64,000 nt of DNA. Origin: Capsulimonadaceae bacterium (lineage in GTDB: Bacteria > Armatimonadota > Armatimonadia > Armatimonadales > Capsulimonadaceae). A model generated the notes under the pieces. The model saw only the letters and a program-made list of their open reading frames with translations, was not told where the DNA came from and made no database searches. The DNA lies in NCBI GenBank assembly GCA_031292625.1, contig JARLGU010000062.1, positions 62,001 to 126,000 of the forward strand. Direction: 5' to 3'. The translations under genes were made by a program, and so were the position numbers. Positions 40,741 to 49,672 of this stretch are shown here, in pieces (position 1 is the stretch's first letter; each line of letters opens with the position of its first letter).

Positions 40741-40813
40741 TGCACGGCATTAGGGGGCGGCGCGAAGTTCGGCCGCCGAATCGACGGGGCTGCCGCCGGC
40801 ATTATGCTGTGCA
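40741..40813 (+). other. Structured leader abutting a ribosome-binding site
   Basis: Nested inverted repeats: TGCACGGCAT (40741-40750) with ATGCTGTGCA (40804-40813), 10 pairs including one G-U; GGCGGC (40756-40761) with GCCGCC (40792-40797); and a central hairpin TTCGG (40768-40772)/CCGAA (40776-40780). The outer stem ends on the base before CGGAGTG, the Shine-Dalgarno region of the dehydrogenase gene. Could be a terminator/attenuator or ligand-sensing leader. Confidence 0.6.
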
Positions 40814-40827
40814 CGGAGTGATTAGAC

Positions 40828-41871
40828 ATGAACAGGAAGATTAAGGCGCTGGTATTTACGTCGACGCAGGGCGTGGAAGTCGCCGAGTTCTCGTTGCCGG
40901 AGTGCGGCGAGGATGAGGTCGTCGTACGGACGATTTACTCGATGATTTCCACCGGGACTGAACTGCGCGTCCGTTCGGGCAAGCAAGATATGAGCGGCGA
41001 CATGCCGTATTACCCAGTTATTCCGGGCTATTCCGTGGTTGGCGAGATTGTAGAGACCGGCGCAAAGGCGGTGGGCTGGCGGGTCGGCGACCTCGTGAGC
41101 GGACGCAATCCTGGCAGGACGATTGAGGGTCTTCGATCGACCTGGGGAGGGCATGCGAGTTACCATGTCTATCCGTCCGCCGGCTACGCTCAACCGGTCC
41201 TTTTGCCGCCGAGTGCACGGTTGCTCGATTACGTTGCCGTCGAGCTCGCCGCGATCAGCGGGAGGGGAGCCCGTGCGGTTGCTCCCGCGCCTGGCGAAAC
41301 GGCGATTGTGCTCGGTCAGGGAATGATCGGCGCGCTTTCAGCAGCCTGGCTTGTTGCCAAGGGCGTGCGCGTCGGCGTTGCGGATCTCTCGCAGCGGCGC
41401 TTGAAGCGCGCGGCGGAGTGGGGCGTCAGCGCGACCTTTGCCGTAGACGAACCGGCGGTTGCGGAGCGCATCAGCGCGTTTACGGGCGGCGGCGCGGATA
41501 TCGTAGTCGAAAGCTCAGGGACGATGGCTGGCGTGAAGCTCGCTGGTACTCTTTTGCGCAACCAACGGATTTCGGGAGTAGGGGCTTCAATTCGTTGGCC
41601 GCGCCTCCTCTTCCAAGCGTCGTACACCGATACGCTCCCTATATCGCCGACGACGTTCTTTACCGGAGAGGGCGCGGTCGTGTTGACCCCGGGAGACCGC
41701 TCGGTCGAGGACCGGAATGCCGCGGTCGAGGCGTTTCGGACCGGAACGCTGCGATCGACGGCCTTTGTCGATCACATTGTGCCCTACACGGAGGCTGCAA
41801 GCGCGTACGATGGATTGCGGACGCGCCCCGATGAGTACTTTTCGGTCGTCTTCGACTGGACCGCGGAATAG
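40828..41871 (+). CDS. Medium-chain dehydrogenase/reductase
   Basis: NAD(P)-dependent alcohol or polyol dehydrogenase of the MDR superfamily, 347 aa. The N-terminal GroES-like domain has SMISTGTELRVRSG and PVIPGYSVVGEIVETG. The nucleotide-binding domain has AIVLGQGMIGALSAAWLVAKG and ADIVVESSGTM. The zinc-binding cysteine cluster and the catalytic-zinc Cys/His residues of classical alcohol dehydrogenases are not recognisable, so it is likely zinc-independent, similar to proteins annotated as bi-domain oxidoreductases. Followed by a LacI regulator and an SDR gene on the same strand. Its leader is strongly structured (40741-40813). Confidence 0.85.
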   Translation: MNRKIKALVFTSTQGVEVAEFSLPECGEDEVVVRTIYSMISTGTELRVRSGKQDMSGDMPYYPVIPGYSVVGEIVETGAKAVGWRVGDLVSGRNPGRTIEGLRSTWGGHASYHVYPSAGYAQPVLLPPSARLLDYVAVELAAISGRGARAVAPAPGETAIVLGQGMIGALSAAWLVAKGVRVGVADLSQRRLKRAAEWGVSATFAVDEPAVAERISAFTGGGADIVVESSGTMAGVKLAGTLLRNQRISGVGASIRWPRLLFQASYTDTLPISPTTFFTGEGAVVLTPGDRSVEDRNAAVEAFRTGTLRSTAFVDHIVPYTEAASAYDGLRTRPDEYFSVVFDWTAE

Positions 41872-41901
41872 GGGACCTTCATGCCGCGTAGCGAGGCCTG
41901 A

Positions 41902-41940
41902 GCAAACCGTATTGCAAACCGTGCTGCGAAACGCTAGAAT
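41902..41940 (+). promoter_or_regulatory. LacI-gene promoter, possibly leaderless
   Basis: Two copies of GCAAACCGT (41902-41910 and 41914-41922), 12 bases apart, overlap TTGCAA (-35, 41913-41918). TAGAAT (-10, 41935-41940) follows after 16 bases. Transcription would start at about 41947-41948, the A of the ATG itself. The direct repeats may be the binding site of an autoregulator. Confidence 0.55.
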
Positions 41941-41947
41941 AGATGCC

Positions 41948-43015
41948 ATGGCGAAAGCACCTTCATCCGGCAAGCCGTTAACTCTTGTCGAAGTGGCGCA
42001 GAGGCTTGGCGTCTCAAAATCGACGGTGTCGGCGGCGTTTACCGGGCGCGGCACGATCACTGCCGCGCGCCGGGAGGCCGTTAAGAGCGCGGCGGTCGAG
42101 TTGGGCTACGAGCCTAATCCACATGCCCAGCAACTGGTGCATGGCTCTCGCAGCGACATGATCTGCCTGTGCGCCCCGAACTTAGGGGCGGGCGATTTCA
42201 CGCGGGTTATCGAACTTTTGCAATACGCGATTGTGCAACGCGGCATCGTGGCGCCCATCCACCTTACGGGCGTCCATCCCAGCGAAGTCGAATACCAGAT
42301 AACCGTGTTCCGGAGCCTGCGGCTGCAACGCCCTCGCGCGATAGTGTGCTGCGTGCGGAGGCTGCTCCCGGAACTACGTAAGGAACTTGAGCGTTACATG
42401 GCGGCGGGGGGAATCCTTATCGCGGCGGAAGGATATGCGTCAGAGGATATCGGCAGCGATTGGGTGCGTCACGATGGCAAGTATAACGCCTATGTCGCCA
42501 CGAAGTATCTGCTCGATAACGGTCACAAAAAGATAGGCATATATCTGCCGTCGCCAGGCGTATTGGCGCGCCCGGATGCCGAAGACCCTATCTATGAAGG
42601 ATACCTGCAGGCGCATCGGGAGTTCGGCATAACTCCCCGCCCGGATTGGCTTGTCAGGAGATCCTATTACGAAGACGGCGGGACGCATATGGCGAAGGTG
42701 TTTCTTGCGCTTGAAGAACGGCCATCGGCCATGTTCATTGTGAACGATAACGCCGCGTCGGCTTTCGTGCAGCAACTTTACCGCGCCGGATTGAGCGTGC
42801 CGAGGGATGTGAGCGTCGTCGGACACGACGATGCCGCGGTTGCGGCAGCCTGCATGACGCCGCTAACGACCGTTTCATGGCCAATCCGGAGCATGGTCGA
42901 CGAATTGGAGAAGCTTCTTTTCTCCCGGATTGAGAATGGCTTTGACGGCGTCCGGCGCGAAGTGATTGTGCGCGGCGAGCTTCGCGTTCGTGAAAGCGTC
43001 ATGGCGATTTCGTAA
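41948..43015 (+). CDS. LacI family transcriptional regulator
   Basis: Sugar-responsive repressor, 355 aa. N-terminal LacI helix-turn-helix: LTLVEVAQRLGVSKSTVSAAFTGRGTITAARREAVKSAAVELGYEPNPHAQQL, with the hinge helix after it. The effector domain ends with AMFIVNDNAASAFVQQLYRAGLSVPRDVSVVGHDDAAVAAACMTPLTTVSWP. The ATG at 41948 starts a standard LacI N-terminus; longer frames overlap the dehydrogenase gene. No ribosome-binding site is present, consistent with a leaderless message. Probably controls the neighbouring dehydrogenase genes. Confidence 0.92.
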   Translation: MAKAPSSGKPLTLVEVAQRLGVSKSTVSAAFTGRGTITAARREAVKSAAVELGYEPNPHAQQLVHGSRSDMICLCAPNLGAGDFTRVIELLQYAIVQRGIVAPIHLTGVHPSEVEYQITVFRSLRLQRPRAIVCCVRRLLPELRKELERYMAAGGILIAAEGYASEDIGSDWVRHDGKYNAYVATKYLLDNGHKKIGIYLPSPGVLARPDAEDPIYEGYLQAHREFGITPRPDWLVRRSYYEDGGTHMAKVFLALEERPSAMFIVNDNAASAFVQQLYRAGLSVPRDVSVVGHDDAAVAAACMTPLTTVSWPIRSMVDELEKLLFSRIENGFDGVRREVIVRGELRVRESVMAIS

Positions 43016-43066
43016 GCCGTTCGTCAAACGTCGTGGATTTGGGCGTGACTGAGTAGGGAGCATGTT

Positions 43067-43795
43067 ATGGATATTATAGACAAAGTCGTAATCGTTACCG
43101 GCGCATCGTCAGGGATTGGAGAGGCGGGGGCGAGGCTTCTGGCGGCGGAGGGAGCGCGAGTAGCGCTTGCGGCCCGCTCGCGCGAGAAACTCGAGACGCT
43201 CGCGGCCGAGCTTCCGGATTCGTTTTCAATACCGGTCGATATGACTGATGAAGCTTCGATCAAGAGTATGGTTGCCGAGGTTGTGAAACACTATGGCCGA
43301 ATCGACGTTTTGGTGAACAACGCGGGGCGCGGCTCGGCGTGGCTGCCCATCGAGAAAGTGGACGTCGACGACTATCGAAGCCTCGTTGAACTCAACGTTT
43401 TCGGCCCAATCCTCGCGATGCAAGAGGTGATTCCAATCATGCGGAAGCAGGGCGGCGGGGCGATCGTGAACATTGGATCGGGAACCGTCCATTTGGTGCG
43501 CGAGGGCGGAGGGCTTTACCCGGGAACCAAAATTCTGTTGTCGCATATCACGAGGGTCGCGCGTAAGGAGCTCGAAAAGGATGGCATTACGGTGAGCTTG
43601 CTCCATCCGTACATCACGGCGACCAACTTCTTTACGAACATCGCGACGAACCGCGACGAGCCCCTCGTCGCGAGCCCGGGGCTGCTCGACACCGCCGATT
43701 CGGCCGAGAAGGTTGCGCAGGCCATGGTTGAGATCATTCGCAGCGGAGCCGATGAGGTTAGCCTCGCTTTGCCGCGATTGCAAGCCTTGCTGTGA
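43067..43795 (+). CDS. Short-chain dehydrogenase/reductase
   Basis: Classical SDR, 242 aa, NAD(P)-dependent. Cofactor motif VTGASSGIGEAGARL (TGxxxGIG), AAR(S) after strand 2, NNAG (LVNNAGRGS), catalytic Ser in NIGSGTVH and Tyr-x-x-x-Lys in YPGTKILLSH. The arginine after strand 2 (LAARSREK) suggests NADP preference. The reading starts at ATG 43067 (43066 bases in, after GGGAGCATGTT). An efficient intrinsic terminator follows, so it closes the MDR-LacI-SDR group. Substrate unknown. Confidence 0.92.
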   Translation: MDIIDKVVIVTGASSGIGEAGARLLAAEGARVALAARSREKLETLAAELPDSFSIPVDMTDEASIKSMVAEVVKHYGRIDVLVNNAGRGSAWLPIEKVDVDDYRSLVELNVFGPILAMQEVIPIMRKQGGGAIVNIGSGTVHLVREGGGLYPGTKILLSHITRVARKELEKDGITVSLLHPYITATNFFTNIATNRDEPLVASPGLLDTADSAEKVAQAMVEIIRSGADEVSLALPRLQALL

Positions 43796-43812
43796 TCGCC
43801 AGCCGCAATATC

Positions 43813-43864
43813 CGCTCAGGGCCGCGTCGATAAGCGTCGAGCGTTCCTGAGCGTTTGTTTTTTC
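43813..43864 (+). terminator. Intrinsic terminator after the SDR gene
   Basis: CGCTCAGG (43813-43820) pairs with CCTGAGCG (43846-43853), closing a loop that contains GCGTCGA repeats, and is followed directly by TTTGTTTTTT (43854-43863). A textbook rho-independent terminator on the plus strand. Confidence 0.88.
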
Positions 43865-43884
43865 GTCGATTATTGTTGCCCCCC

Positions 43885-43915
43885 TTGACCTCGAGTTGCT
43901 CTAGGATCGTAAACT
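43885..43915 (+). promoter_or_regulatory. MerR-type promoter (19-bp spacer) for the aldo/keto reductase
   Basis: TTGACC (43885-43890) and TAAACT (43910-43915) are separated by 19 bases, the over-long spacer typical of MerR-family-activated promoters. An imperfect dyad ACCTCGAG / CTCTAGGAT fills the spacer. No merR-like gene is visible in the window. Confidence 0.65.
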
Positions 43916-44020
43916 GATATTCGAGACTCTTTTTATCGGTGCTCAGACGCCTGGCATCCATAGAAATCGGCTCGACTGTTCAACTTCCCGTATTGGGAAG
44001 CTGCCAAGAAAGGACGCGCT

Positions 44021-45019
44021 ATGAAACAACGCAAACTGGGAACTACTGGACCTCTGGTTAGCGAGGTTGGCCTCGGCTGCATGGGCATGTCCGCGTTTTA
44101 TGGACCGGCTGATCGAACGGAGAGTATTGCCACGATCCACGCGGCGCTCGATGCCGGAGTGACGTTGCTCGATACCGGCGACTTTTACGGAATGGGGCTC
44201 AATGAGCTTCTGGTCGGCGACGCTCTGAAGGGGCGTGCCCGGGATGCGGCGACAATCAGCGTCAAGTTCGGAGCGCTGCGAGGGCCGGATGACGCTTGGC
44301 TCGGATATGACGGCCGTCCGGCGGCTGTAAAGAACTTCGTCACCTATTCGCTGCGCCGTCTTGGCGTCGACTACATCGATATCTACCGGCTTGCGCGTGT
44401 CGATCCCGCCGTCCCGATCGAGGAGACCGTCGGCGCGATCGGGGAATTGATCGATGCCGGCTACGTCCGGCACGTCGGCTTGTCGGAAGCCGGAGCGCAG
44501 ACAATCCGGCGAGCAGCGGCGGTGCGACCTATTTGCGACTTGCAAATCGAGTACTCGCTCATTACGCGAGGCATCGAAGCCGCGATCCTGCCAACGTGCC
44601 GCGAACTGGGCATTGGCATTACGGCCTACGGCGTCCTCTCGCGCGGACTGCTCAGCGGCCATTGGAGTGCCGATCGGAACCTCTTGAGTACCGATTTCCG
44701 CAATCATAGCCCTCGGTTTCAGGGAGACAACTTGACCCATAACCTGGCGATTGTGGAGGTGCTTCGGCAGATTGCCGTGCAGAAGGATCTCACGCCCGCC
44801 CAGCTTGCGATTGCCTGGGTGCTTGCCCGCGGCGAAGATATCGTGCCGCTGATCGGCGCCAGGCGTCGCGACCGGCTCAGCGAGTCGTTGGGCGCGCTGG
44901 AAACTGCGCTTAGCGGGGACGACTTGAGGCGAATCGACGAACTCGTTCCCGCCGGGGCCGCTGCTGGCGATCGGTATCCCACCGCGCAGATGGGGTTCCT
45001 CGATAGCGAGCGGCAGTAG
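44021..45019 (+). CDS. Aldo/keto reductase (AKR13-like)
   Basis: NADPH-dependent aldehyde/ketone reductase, TIM barrel, 332 aa. It starts with RKLGTTGPLVSEVGLGCMGMS. The catalytic Asp and Tyr are in LDTGDFYGMGLNE and the Lys in ISVKFG. At the position of the fourth catalytic residue, the sequence is YIDIYRLARVDP, with arginine in place of histidine, as in the AKR13 group. NADP-site residues are in VPLIGARRRDRL. The ATG lies after AAGAAAGGACGCGCT. The 19-bp-spacer promoter suggests induction through a MerR-family sensor of electrophiles, metals or redox stress. Confidence 0.92.
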   Translation: MKQRKLGTTGPLVSEVGLGCMGMSAFYGPADRTESIATIHAALDAGVTLLDTGDFYGMGLNELLVGDALKGRARDAATISVKFGALRGPDDAWLGYDGRPAAVKNFVTYSLRRLGVDYIDIYRLARVDPAVPIEETVGAIGELIDAGYVRHVGLSEAGAQTIRRAAAVRPICDLQIEYSLITRGIEAAILPTCRELGIGITAYGVLSRGLLSGHWSADRNLLSTDFRNHSPRFQGDNLTHNLAIVEVLRQIAVQKDLTPAQLAIAWVLARGEDIVPLIGARRRDRLSESLGALETALSGDDLRRIDELVPAGAAAGDRYPTAQMGFLDSERQ

Positions 45020-45216
45020 GGCGGCATCTATGGCGCACGTCATGCAACCGCAACGCCTGATGCGCGTCTACGCACACGGGCCGTCGTCGACCCGTGTGCG
45101 TGGGATGTTCTGGATGAACGTCTCGCCGGCGTTCTTGTCGATCGCGTCGAGGCGCGCGACAATTCCGATGCCGAAGACCTCGCTGTCGTATGGTACATTG
45201 CATCTTTGGACGACCG

Positions 45217-46482
45217 CTATTCGTAGCGAAGCGCATCGATTGGACTGAGGGCGGCGGCTTTCGATGCGGGGTAGATGCCGAAAAAGAGGCCAACCGCGGC
45301 GGACACGACCAGGCCAAGCACGACCGACGTGCTGCTGACGATTGTGTTCCAGTGCGCGAGCGAAGCCAGCAAAATCGCGCCTCCGGCGCCGACCATCACG
45401 CCGATGACTCCGCCGAGGATCGAAATGATTGCGGCTTCAATGAGGAACTGCATCAGGATATCTCGCGGCGTCGCCCCGATCGCCTTGCGGATTCCGATCT
45501 CCCGCGTCCGTTCAGTGACCGACACCAGCATGATGTTCATAATGCCGATGCCGCCGACGACGAGCGAAATCACGGCGACAGCGCTGAGCAGGCTGGTCAT
45601 GGTGTCCGCGACGCTTGCCTGGCGCTGCATGATTTCAGTCTGGCTGGTAATCTGAAAATCGTCGTTCTGAGGATAGGGCGGCCGGAGGTGGTGACGCAGG
45701 CGCAGGAATGCCGCGATTTGCTGCTGCGCGAGCGGCATCATTTCCGGCGTCGTACAACGGATCGAAAGGAAGTTGATATACGTCGTGTTCAACATTCTCA
45801 ACATGGCCGTGTTGATTGGACACAGGACCACGTCGTCTTGATCCTGCCCAAACGATCCTGCGCCCTTAGCGGTTTGCATGCCCACAACGAGAAAATCGAC
45901 ATTGTTGATGCTGATCGTCTTGCCCGTCAGATCCGCCGTCGGATCGTTCGTCAGGTTAAGCGCGACCGTCTTTCCCAGGACGCACACTTTAGCGTTGCCG
46001 GTATCTTCGAACTCGGTGAAAAATCGGCCGCTGTCGACGGTGGTGTTGTTCACGAATCCGTAATCCGCCGTAGTGCCAATCAGACTCGTATTCGCGTTGT
46101 TGGAGCCGTACTTGAGCTGGACGGTGCCGCGCACCTGAGGGGCGATCGCGGCAACCGATTGCGGAAATTCTTCGGCGACCATTTTGGCGTCAGGGAGCGT
46201 CAGATGGTTTGAGCTGTATACTGCGGTCTTTCCGCCTAATAGCGCTGCCTGGGTGATCGCATAGTTGATATGCAGCGTGTTCGGGGCAGGGCGAATTTGC
46301 AGCAGGTTGGTTCCCAGGGAGTTGATTGCGTCGGTAACGTTCTTGGTTGCTCCCTGGCCGATCGCGACGACGATGATCACGACGCCGACGCCCATGATGA
46401 TGCCTAGCATCGTCAGTCCCGTACGCATCTTGTTGCTTGACAGGCCAAGCATCGCAAGTCTGATATTGTCCAGCAGGTTCAT
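45217..46482 (-). CDS. ABC transporter permease (MacB-like)
   Basis: Inner-membrane permease of a MacB-type mechanotransmission ABC system, 421 aa, four helices. N-terminal helix (RTGLTMLGIIMGVGVVIIVVAIGQGATKNV), then a periplasmic MacB domain of ~220 residues, then three C-terminal helices with the conserved GGIGIMNIMLVSVTERTREIGIRKAIGATPRDIL coupling region. It ends PIDALRYE, typical of the family. Last gene of the tolC-marR-adaptor-ATPase-permease operon; 25 bases after the ATPase. ATPase and permease are separate, unlike E. coli MacB where they are fused. Confidence 0.93.
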   Translation of the reverse strand: MNLLDNIRLAMLGLSSNKMRTGLTMLGIIMGVGVVIIVVAIGQGATKNVTDAINSLGTNLLQIRPAPNTLHINYAITQAALLGGKTAVYSSNHLTLPDAKMVAEEFPQSVAAIAPQVRGTVQLKYGSNNANTSLIGTTADYGFVNNTTVDSGRFFTEFEDTGNAKVCVLGKTVALNLTNDPTADLTGKTISINNVDFLVVGMQTAKGAGSFGQDQDDVVLCPINTAMLRMLNTTYINFLSIRCTTPEMMPLAQQQIAAFLRLRHHLRPPYPQNDDFQITSQTEIMQRQASVADTMTSLLSAVAVISLVVGGIGIMNIMLVSVTERTREIGIRKAIGATPRDILMQFLIEAAIISILGGVIGVMVGAGGAILLASLAHWNTIVSSTSVVLGLVVSAAVGLFFGIYPASKAAALSPIDALRYE

Positions 46483-46507
46483 GGCGCTCGATCTTTCTCT
46501 TGACCGT

Positions 46508-47299
46508 CTAATGAATAGGGGCCGTCGCTACATGGCCGGCGGCTCTTGCTGCCTCGTCTCGTATGCGATCTTCGTTCAATCGAACGATAACCTCGCTGGC
46601 GATCAGCCGGTTGGTAATTTGAACGTCGCCGATCACGTGTCCGTCCTTGATTGAAACGATGCGTCTGCAATGTTGACCGATGTCCGGTTCGTGTGTGACC
46701 ATCACGACCGTGCGTCCTTCGTCGTTGAGTTCCTGAAAGATCTGCATGATCTCCTCGCTCTGCTGGCTCGCCAGGTTGCCCGTCGGTTCGTCGGCGAGAA
46801 TGAGCTTGGGGTCCGACGCCAGCGCCCGCGCGATGGCGACCCTCTGCTGCTGGCCGCCGGATAGCTCATTGGGCTTGTGATCGAGGCGGTCGCCTAAGCC
46901 GACTCGCTCAAGCGCCGCAATCGCGCGCTCGGTGCGATCGGGACGCTTTCCGTAAACCATCGGAAGCTCGACGTTCTCCAATGCCGATGTGCGCGCAAGC
47001 AGGTTAAACCCTTGGAAGACGAAACCAAGCTTTCGGTTCCGTAGTCCGGCGAGTTCTGTTTCATCCATGTCGGCGACTTCGACGCCGTCGAACTGGTACG
47101 ATCCGCTAGTTGGCACGTCGAGACAACCGATGATATGCATTAGGGTAGATTTACCCGAGCCTGACGGTCCCATGATCGCGACGAATTCTCCGGCATGGAT
47201 GTCGAGGTCAACGCCATCCAGCGCGCGCACGGTCTGCTCGCCCATTTCATACGTTTTCCTGATTTCCCGCATCTTTAGCAGAGGTAGTTTATCGGCCAT
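46508..47299 (-). CDS. ABC transporter ATP-binding protein (MacB/LolD-like)
   Basis: Nucleotide-binding subunit, 263 aa. Walker [11 protein letters not shown]-loop VFQGFNLL, signature [15 protein letters not shown], Walker [13 protein letters not shown]-loop VTHE. The C-terminal ~35 residues beyond the fold ([24 protein letters not shown]) are an extension. The start ATG overlaps the adaptor stop by one base (TAATG), so translation is coupled. Powers the downstream permease. Confidence 0.95.
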   Translation of the reverse strand: MADKLPLLKMREIRKTYEMGEQTVRALDGVDLDIHAGEFVAIMGPSGSGKSTLMHIIGCLDVPTSGSYQFDGVEVADMDETELAGLRNRKLGFVFQGFNLLARTSALENVELPMVYGKRPDRTERAIAALERVGLGDRLDHKPNELSGGQQQRVAIARALASDPKLILADEPTGNLASQQSEEIMQIFQELNDEGRTVVMVTHEPDIGQHCRRIVSIKDGHVIGDVQITNRLIASEVIVRLNEDRIRDEAARAAGHVATAPIH

Positions 47300-49092
47300 T
47301 ATGAACCTTTCGATGCGCTGCTGCCGTGAGCGCCGAACGGATTCGTGGGGCCGCGGCTTGGGCCGTGAAGCTGATTGGGGCCTCCGGCCAGGACAATCGT
47401 CTCGCCTTCGGTCACGCCGCTCGTGATTTCGGTGTTAACTCCGTCTGTGCCGCCGGTTGTCACGATTGCCGTGCTCACCTCCGGCTTGCCGTTGACCATC
47501 TTGACCACGCTGACAGTCGTTCTCTTCGTGCCGACGTTGAGCGCGACGGAAGGGACCAGTAGGACATTCTTGAGTTGGCCGATTCGGATCTTGCAATCGG
47601 CTGTCTCGCTGGGGCGCAGGAGATGCTGCGGGTCCTTTATAGCCAGGGTGACATCGTAAGTGATAACGCCCTGTTGGACTGTCGCGCCGGCATCGATCTT
47701 GGTAACGACGCCGATGAACGGATGCGCAGGAAGGGCGTCGACCTGAATCTTCGCTTTCTGTCCAATTTTGATTTTGGAAATATCCGTTTCATCGGGGAAT
47801 GAATCGACCTGCAGCCGGTTAAGATCGCAAACGGTAATCAGCGTTGGCGCCGAGAGGCCGGCCGCGATCGTTTCTCCTTGCTGTATCGCAAGGGCAATCA
47901 CCGTGCCGTTGATCGGCGTCCGGATCTCACCCTTGGCAAGCTGCACTTTGCTATATGCAACGAGCTGCGTGTTCGCGGCAAGGGTCGCTTTGTCTTGTTG
48001 GATCGCCTGCTGTTTGATCGGATCGTTAGCCATGTTGGCGATGGAGACCTGTAGCGCCTGTAAGTCGTGCGAAACGGTTGCCTGGGCATCTCTGACGTTC
48101 TCGCGATCAACATCGATTAGGTTCTTTTCCGCCTCGGCCTCCGCGAGCGCCGATTGGTCGGCCGCTTGGCTTTGCTCGGCTTGCGTCACGGCGTCGCGAT
48201 AGGTTTCGAGGTCGGCATTCACCTTCTGTTGCACCAGTGTCAGGTTTTGCTCAGCCGTTGCGACGTTGGACTGGTCGACTTGAGCGGTTGATTCGGCTTG
48301 ATCGACGACGCTCTGCGCGACAAATCCTTTCTGCAAGAGCGCCTGCTGGCGCTGGTAGTTAAGCGCTGAGTTGTGCGCGGTCGCTCGCATCGATCGGAGT
48401 GCCTGCTGGGCATTGGCGACGTTTAGTTCCGCGCCAGCCTTCGTCTGATCGTAACTTGCCTGGGCTGATGCTAGCGCGGCCTTCGCGCCCGCCAGGTTGG
48501 CCTTCGCCTTGGCGATGTCCTGCGGGGTCGCGATAAGCTGCTGACGGAGCGTCGCTTGTGCCGAGGCAAGCTTAGCTTGATCTCCGGCGACGGTGGACTT
48601 TGCTTGCTGGACGCCCATAACGTCGGTAACGTGCGTTTGGTTGACGCCTTCCTCATCCTGCAAGAGTTTGGCTTGCGCGTTGGCAACGTTGGCTTGAGCT
48701 TGTTTGACGTTTGCCTCGAGGTCCGGCGTCCATAACTTTGCGATGAGCTGACCGGCTTTCACGCTACTTCCGATATCGGCGTAAAGGCTCTGCACGGTTC
48801 CGGTAATCTGGGAACCGATGTTGATTTCAGCGCCGGTTTGCGGTTCAACGTTGCCGGTTGCGTCGACGCTCTCCGTTAAATCGCCGCGAGTGACCGTGCC
48901 TGTAATCATTGGGCCGGAGCTCGTATTGGCGCCTTTCAGGTTGTACCAAATCCAGCCGCCTACAGCCAAGAATACGACGATTACCAAGACGATGCGGGAT
49001 ATGGGCGCCTTCTTTGCCTTAGGCCTTCGCGGAGCAGAAGGCTCCGCGCGGGACGCGCTACTGTCCTGCGGTGTTGTGACAGGTGTTGTCAT
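47299..49092 (-). CDS. Periplasmic adaptor (MacA/HlyD-like) with very long coiled coil
   Basis: Membrane-fusion protein that links the inner-membrane ABC transporter to TolC, 597 aa compared with about 370 in E. coli MacA. A proline/lysine-rich cytoplasmic N-terminus precedes one membrane helix ([22 protein letters not shown]). Then come the lipoyl half ([21 protein letters not shown]), an alanine/glutamine-rich coiled coil of roughly 270 residues, the second lipoyl half ([21 protein letters not shown]) and beta-barrel/MP domains. The coiled coil is about two to three times the usual length, so the periplasmic tunnel may be longer. ATG at 49092 follows GAGG; the longer frame lies in the MarR gene. 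Confidence 0.9.
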   Translation of the reverse strand: MTTPVTTPQDSSASRAEPSAPRRPKAKKAPISRIVLVIVVFLAVGGWIWYNLKGANTSSGPMITGTVTRGDLTESVDATGNVEPQTGAEINIGSQITGTVQSLYADIGSSVKAGQLIAKLWTPDLEANVKQAQANVANAQAKLLQDEEGVNQTHVTDVMGVQQAKSTVAGDQAKLASAQATLRQQLIATPQDIAKAKANLAGAKAALASAQASYDQTKAGAELNVANAQQALRSMRATAHNSALNYQRQQALLQKGFVAQSVVDQAESTAQVDQSNVATAEQNLTLVQQKVNADLETYRDAVTQAEQSQAADQSALAEAEAEKNLIDVDRENVRDAQATVSHDLQALQVSIANMANDPIKQQAIQQDKATLAANTQLVAYSKVQLAKGEIRTPINGTVIALAIQQGETIAAGLSAPTLITVCDLNRLQVDSFPDETDISKIKIGQKAKIQVDALPAHPFIGVVTKIDAGATVQQGVITYDVTLAIKDPQHLLRPSETADCKIRIGQLKNVLLVPSVALNVGTKRTTVSVVKMVNGKPEVSTAIVTTGGTDGVNTEITSGVTEGETIVLAGGPNQLHGPSRGPTNPFGAHGSSASKGS

Positions 49093-49114
49093 GGATTCTA
49101 ACCTCTCGTCGAAC

Positions 49115-49672
49115 TTAAAAGGTCTCGGCTGGCAAAACCGAGCGTTCATCCGCCGAACTGCCGTCGAGTTCTGCAGCGGACAAGAGTGCGGCAGCCTGCC
49201 TGCCGATGCGATCCAGGGTTTGGATTGCATCGAGAAGCGCGGCGCGCTCCTCGACGTCGATCGCCTGCCAAATCACTTCCAGCCGGGCTCGTCGTCGCGC
49301 TTTACGCTCGCGTATCCACGCGATGCCTTGCGCGGTCAGACGCAGGCGGACAATGCGGCGATCGCTCGGGTCGCTTATGCGTTCAACCAGCCCCTGGCGA
49401 ATCGCGCGGTCGGCGGCCTGCGTGAGAGCGCTGCCTCTAATACTCAGCTTGACGCTAAGACGGCCCATCGTTTCGCCGGTATCATCGTCCGGCAAGGACT
49501 TGACGAGGCGGAACTGCGCGAGCGGCAACTGGGCGAACTGTCCCTCCAACAGGGTTCTTCCCAGAAAGCGGGTGGCGAGATCCGGCAAAATTTGCTCAAT
49601 CGTCGCGATGCTGGCGCGATCGTCCGCTCGCATATTCGCGGGCGTTTCCATATTTGACTTTTCAGGCTCCAT
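49115..49672 (-). CDS. MarR family regulator inside the efflux operon
   Basis: Winged-helix regulator, 185 aa. FRLVKSLPDDD, GRLSVKLSIRGSALTQAADRAIRQGLVERISDPSDRRIVRLRLTAQG covers the recognition helix and wing, with DPSDRR typical of MarR. The first helix and long C-terminal helices form the dimer. The start is either 49672 (overlaps tolC by 11 bases) or ATG 49651. Being located between the outer-membrane and adaptor genes, it probably autoregulates the whole operon from the promoter upstream of tolC. Confidence 0.88.
   Translation of the reverse strand: MEPEKSNMETPANMRADDRASIATIEQILPDLATRFLGRTLLEGQFAQLPLAQFRLVKSLPDDDTGETMGRLSVKLSIRGSALTQAADRAIRQGLVERISDPSDRRIVRLRLTAQGIAWIRERKARRRARLEVIWQAIDVEERAALLDAIQTLDRIGRQAAALLSAAELDGSSADERSVLPAETF

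Noticed and set aside
45190..46212. A 340-codon plus-strand frame opposite the MacB-like permease
   Set aside because: Shadow of a conserved gene; composition rich in D, R and H with no recognisable fold.
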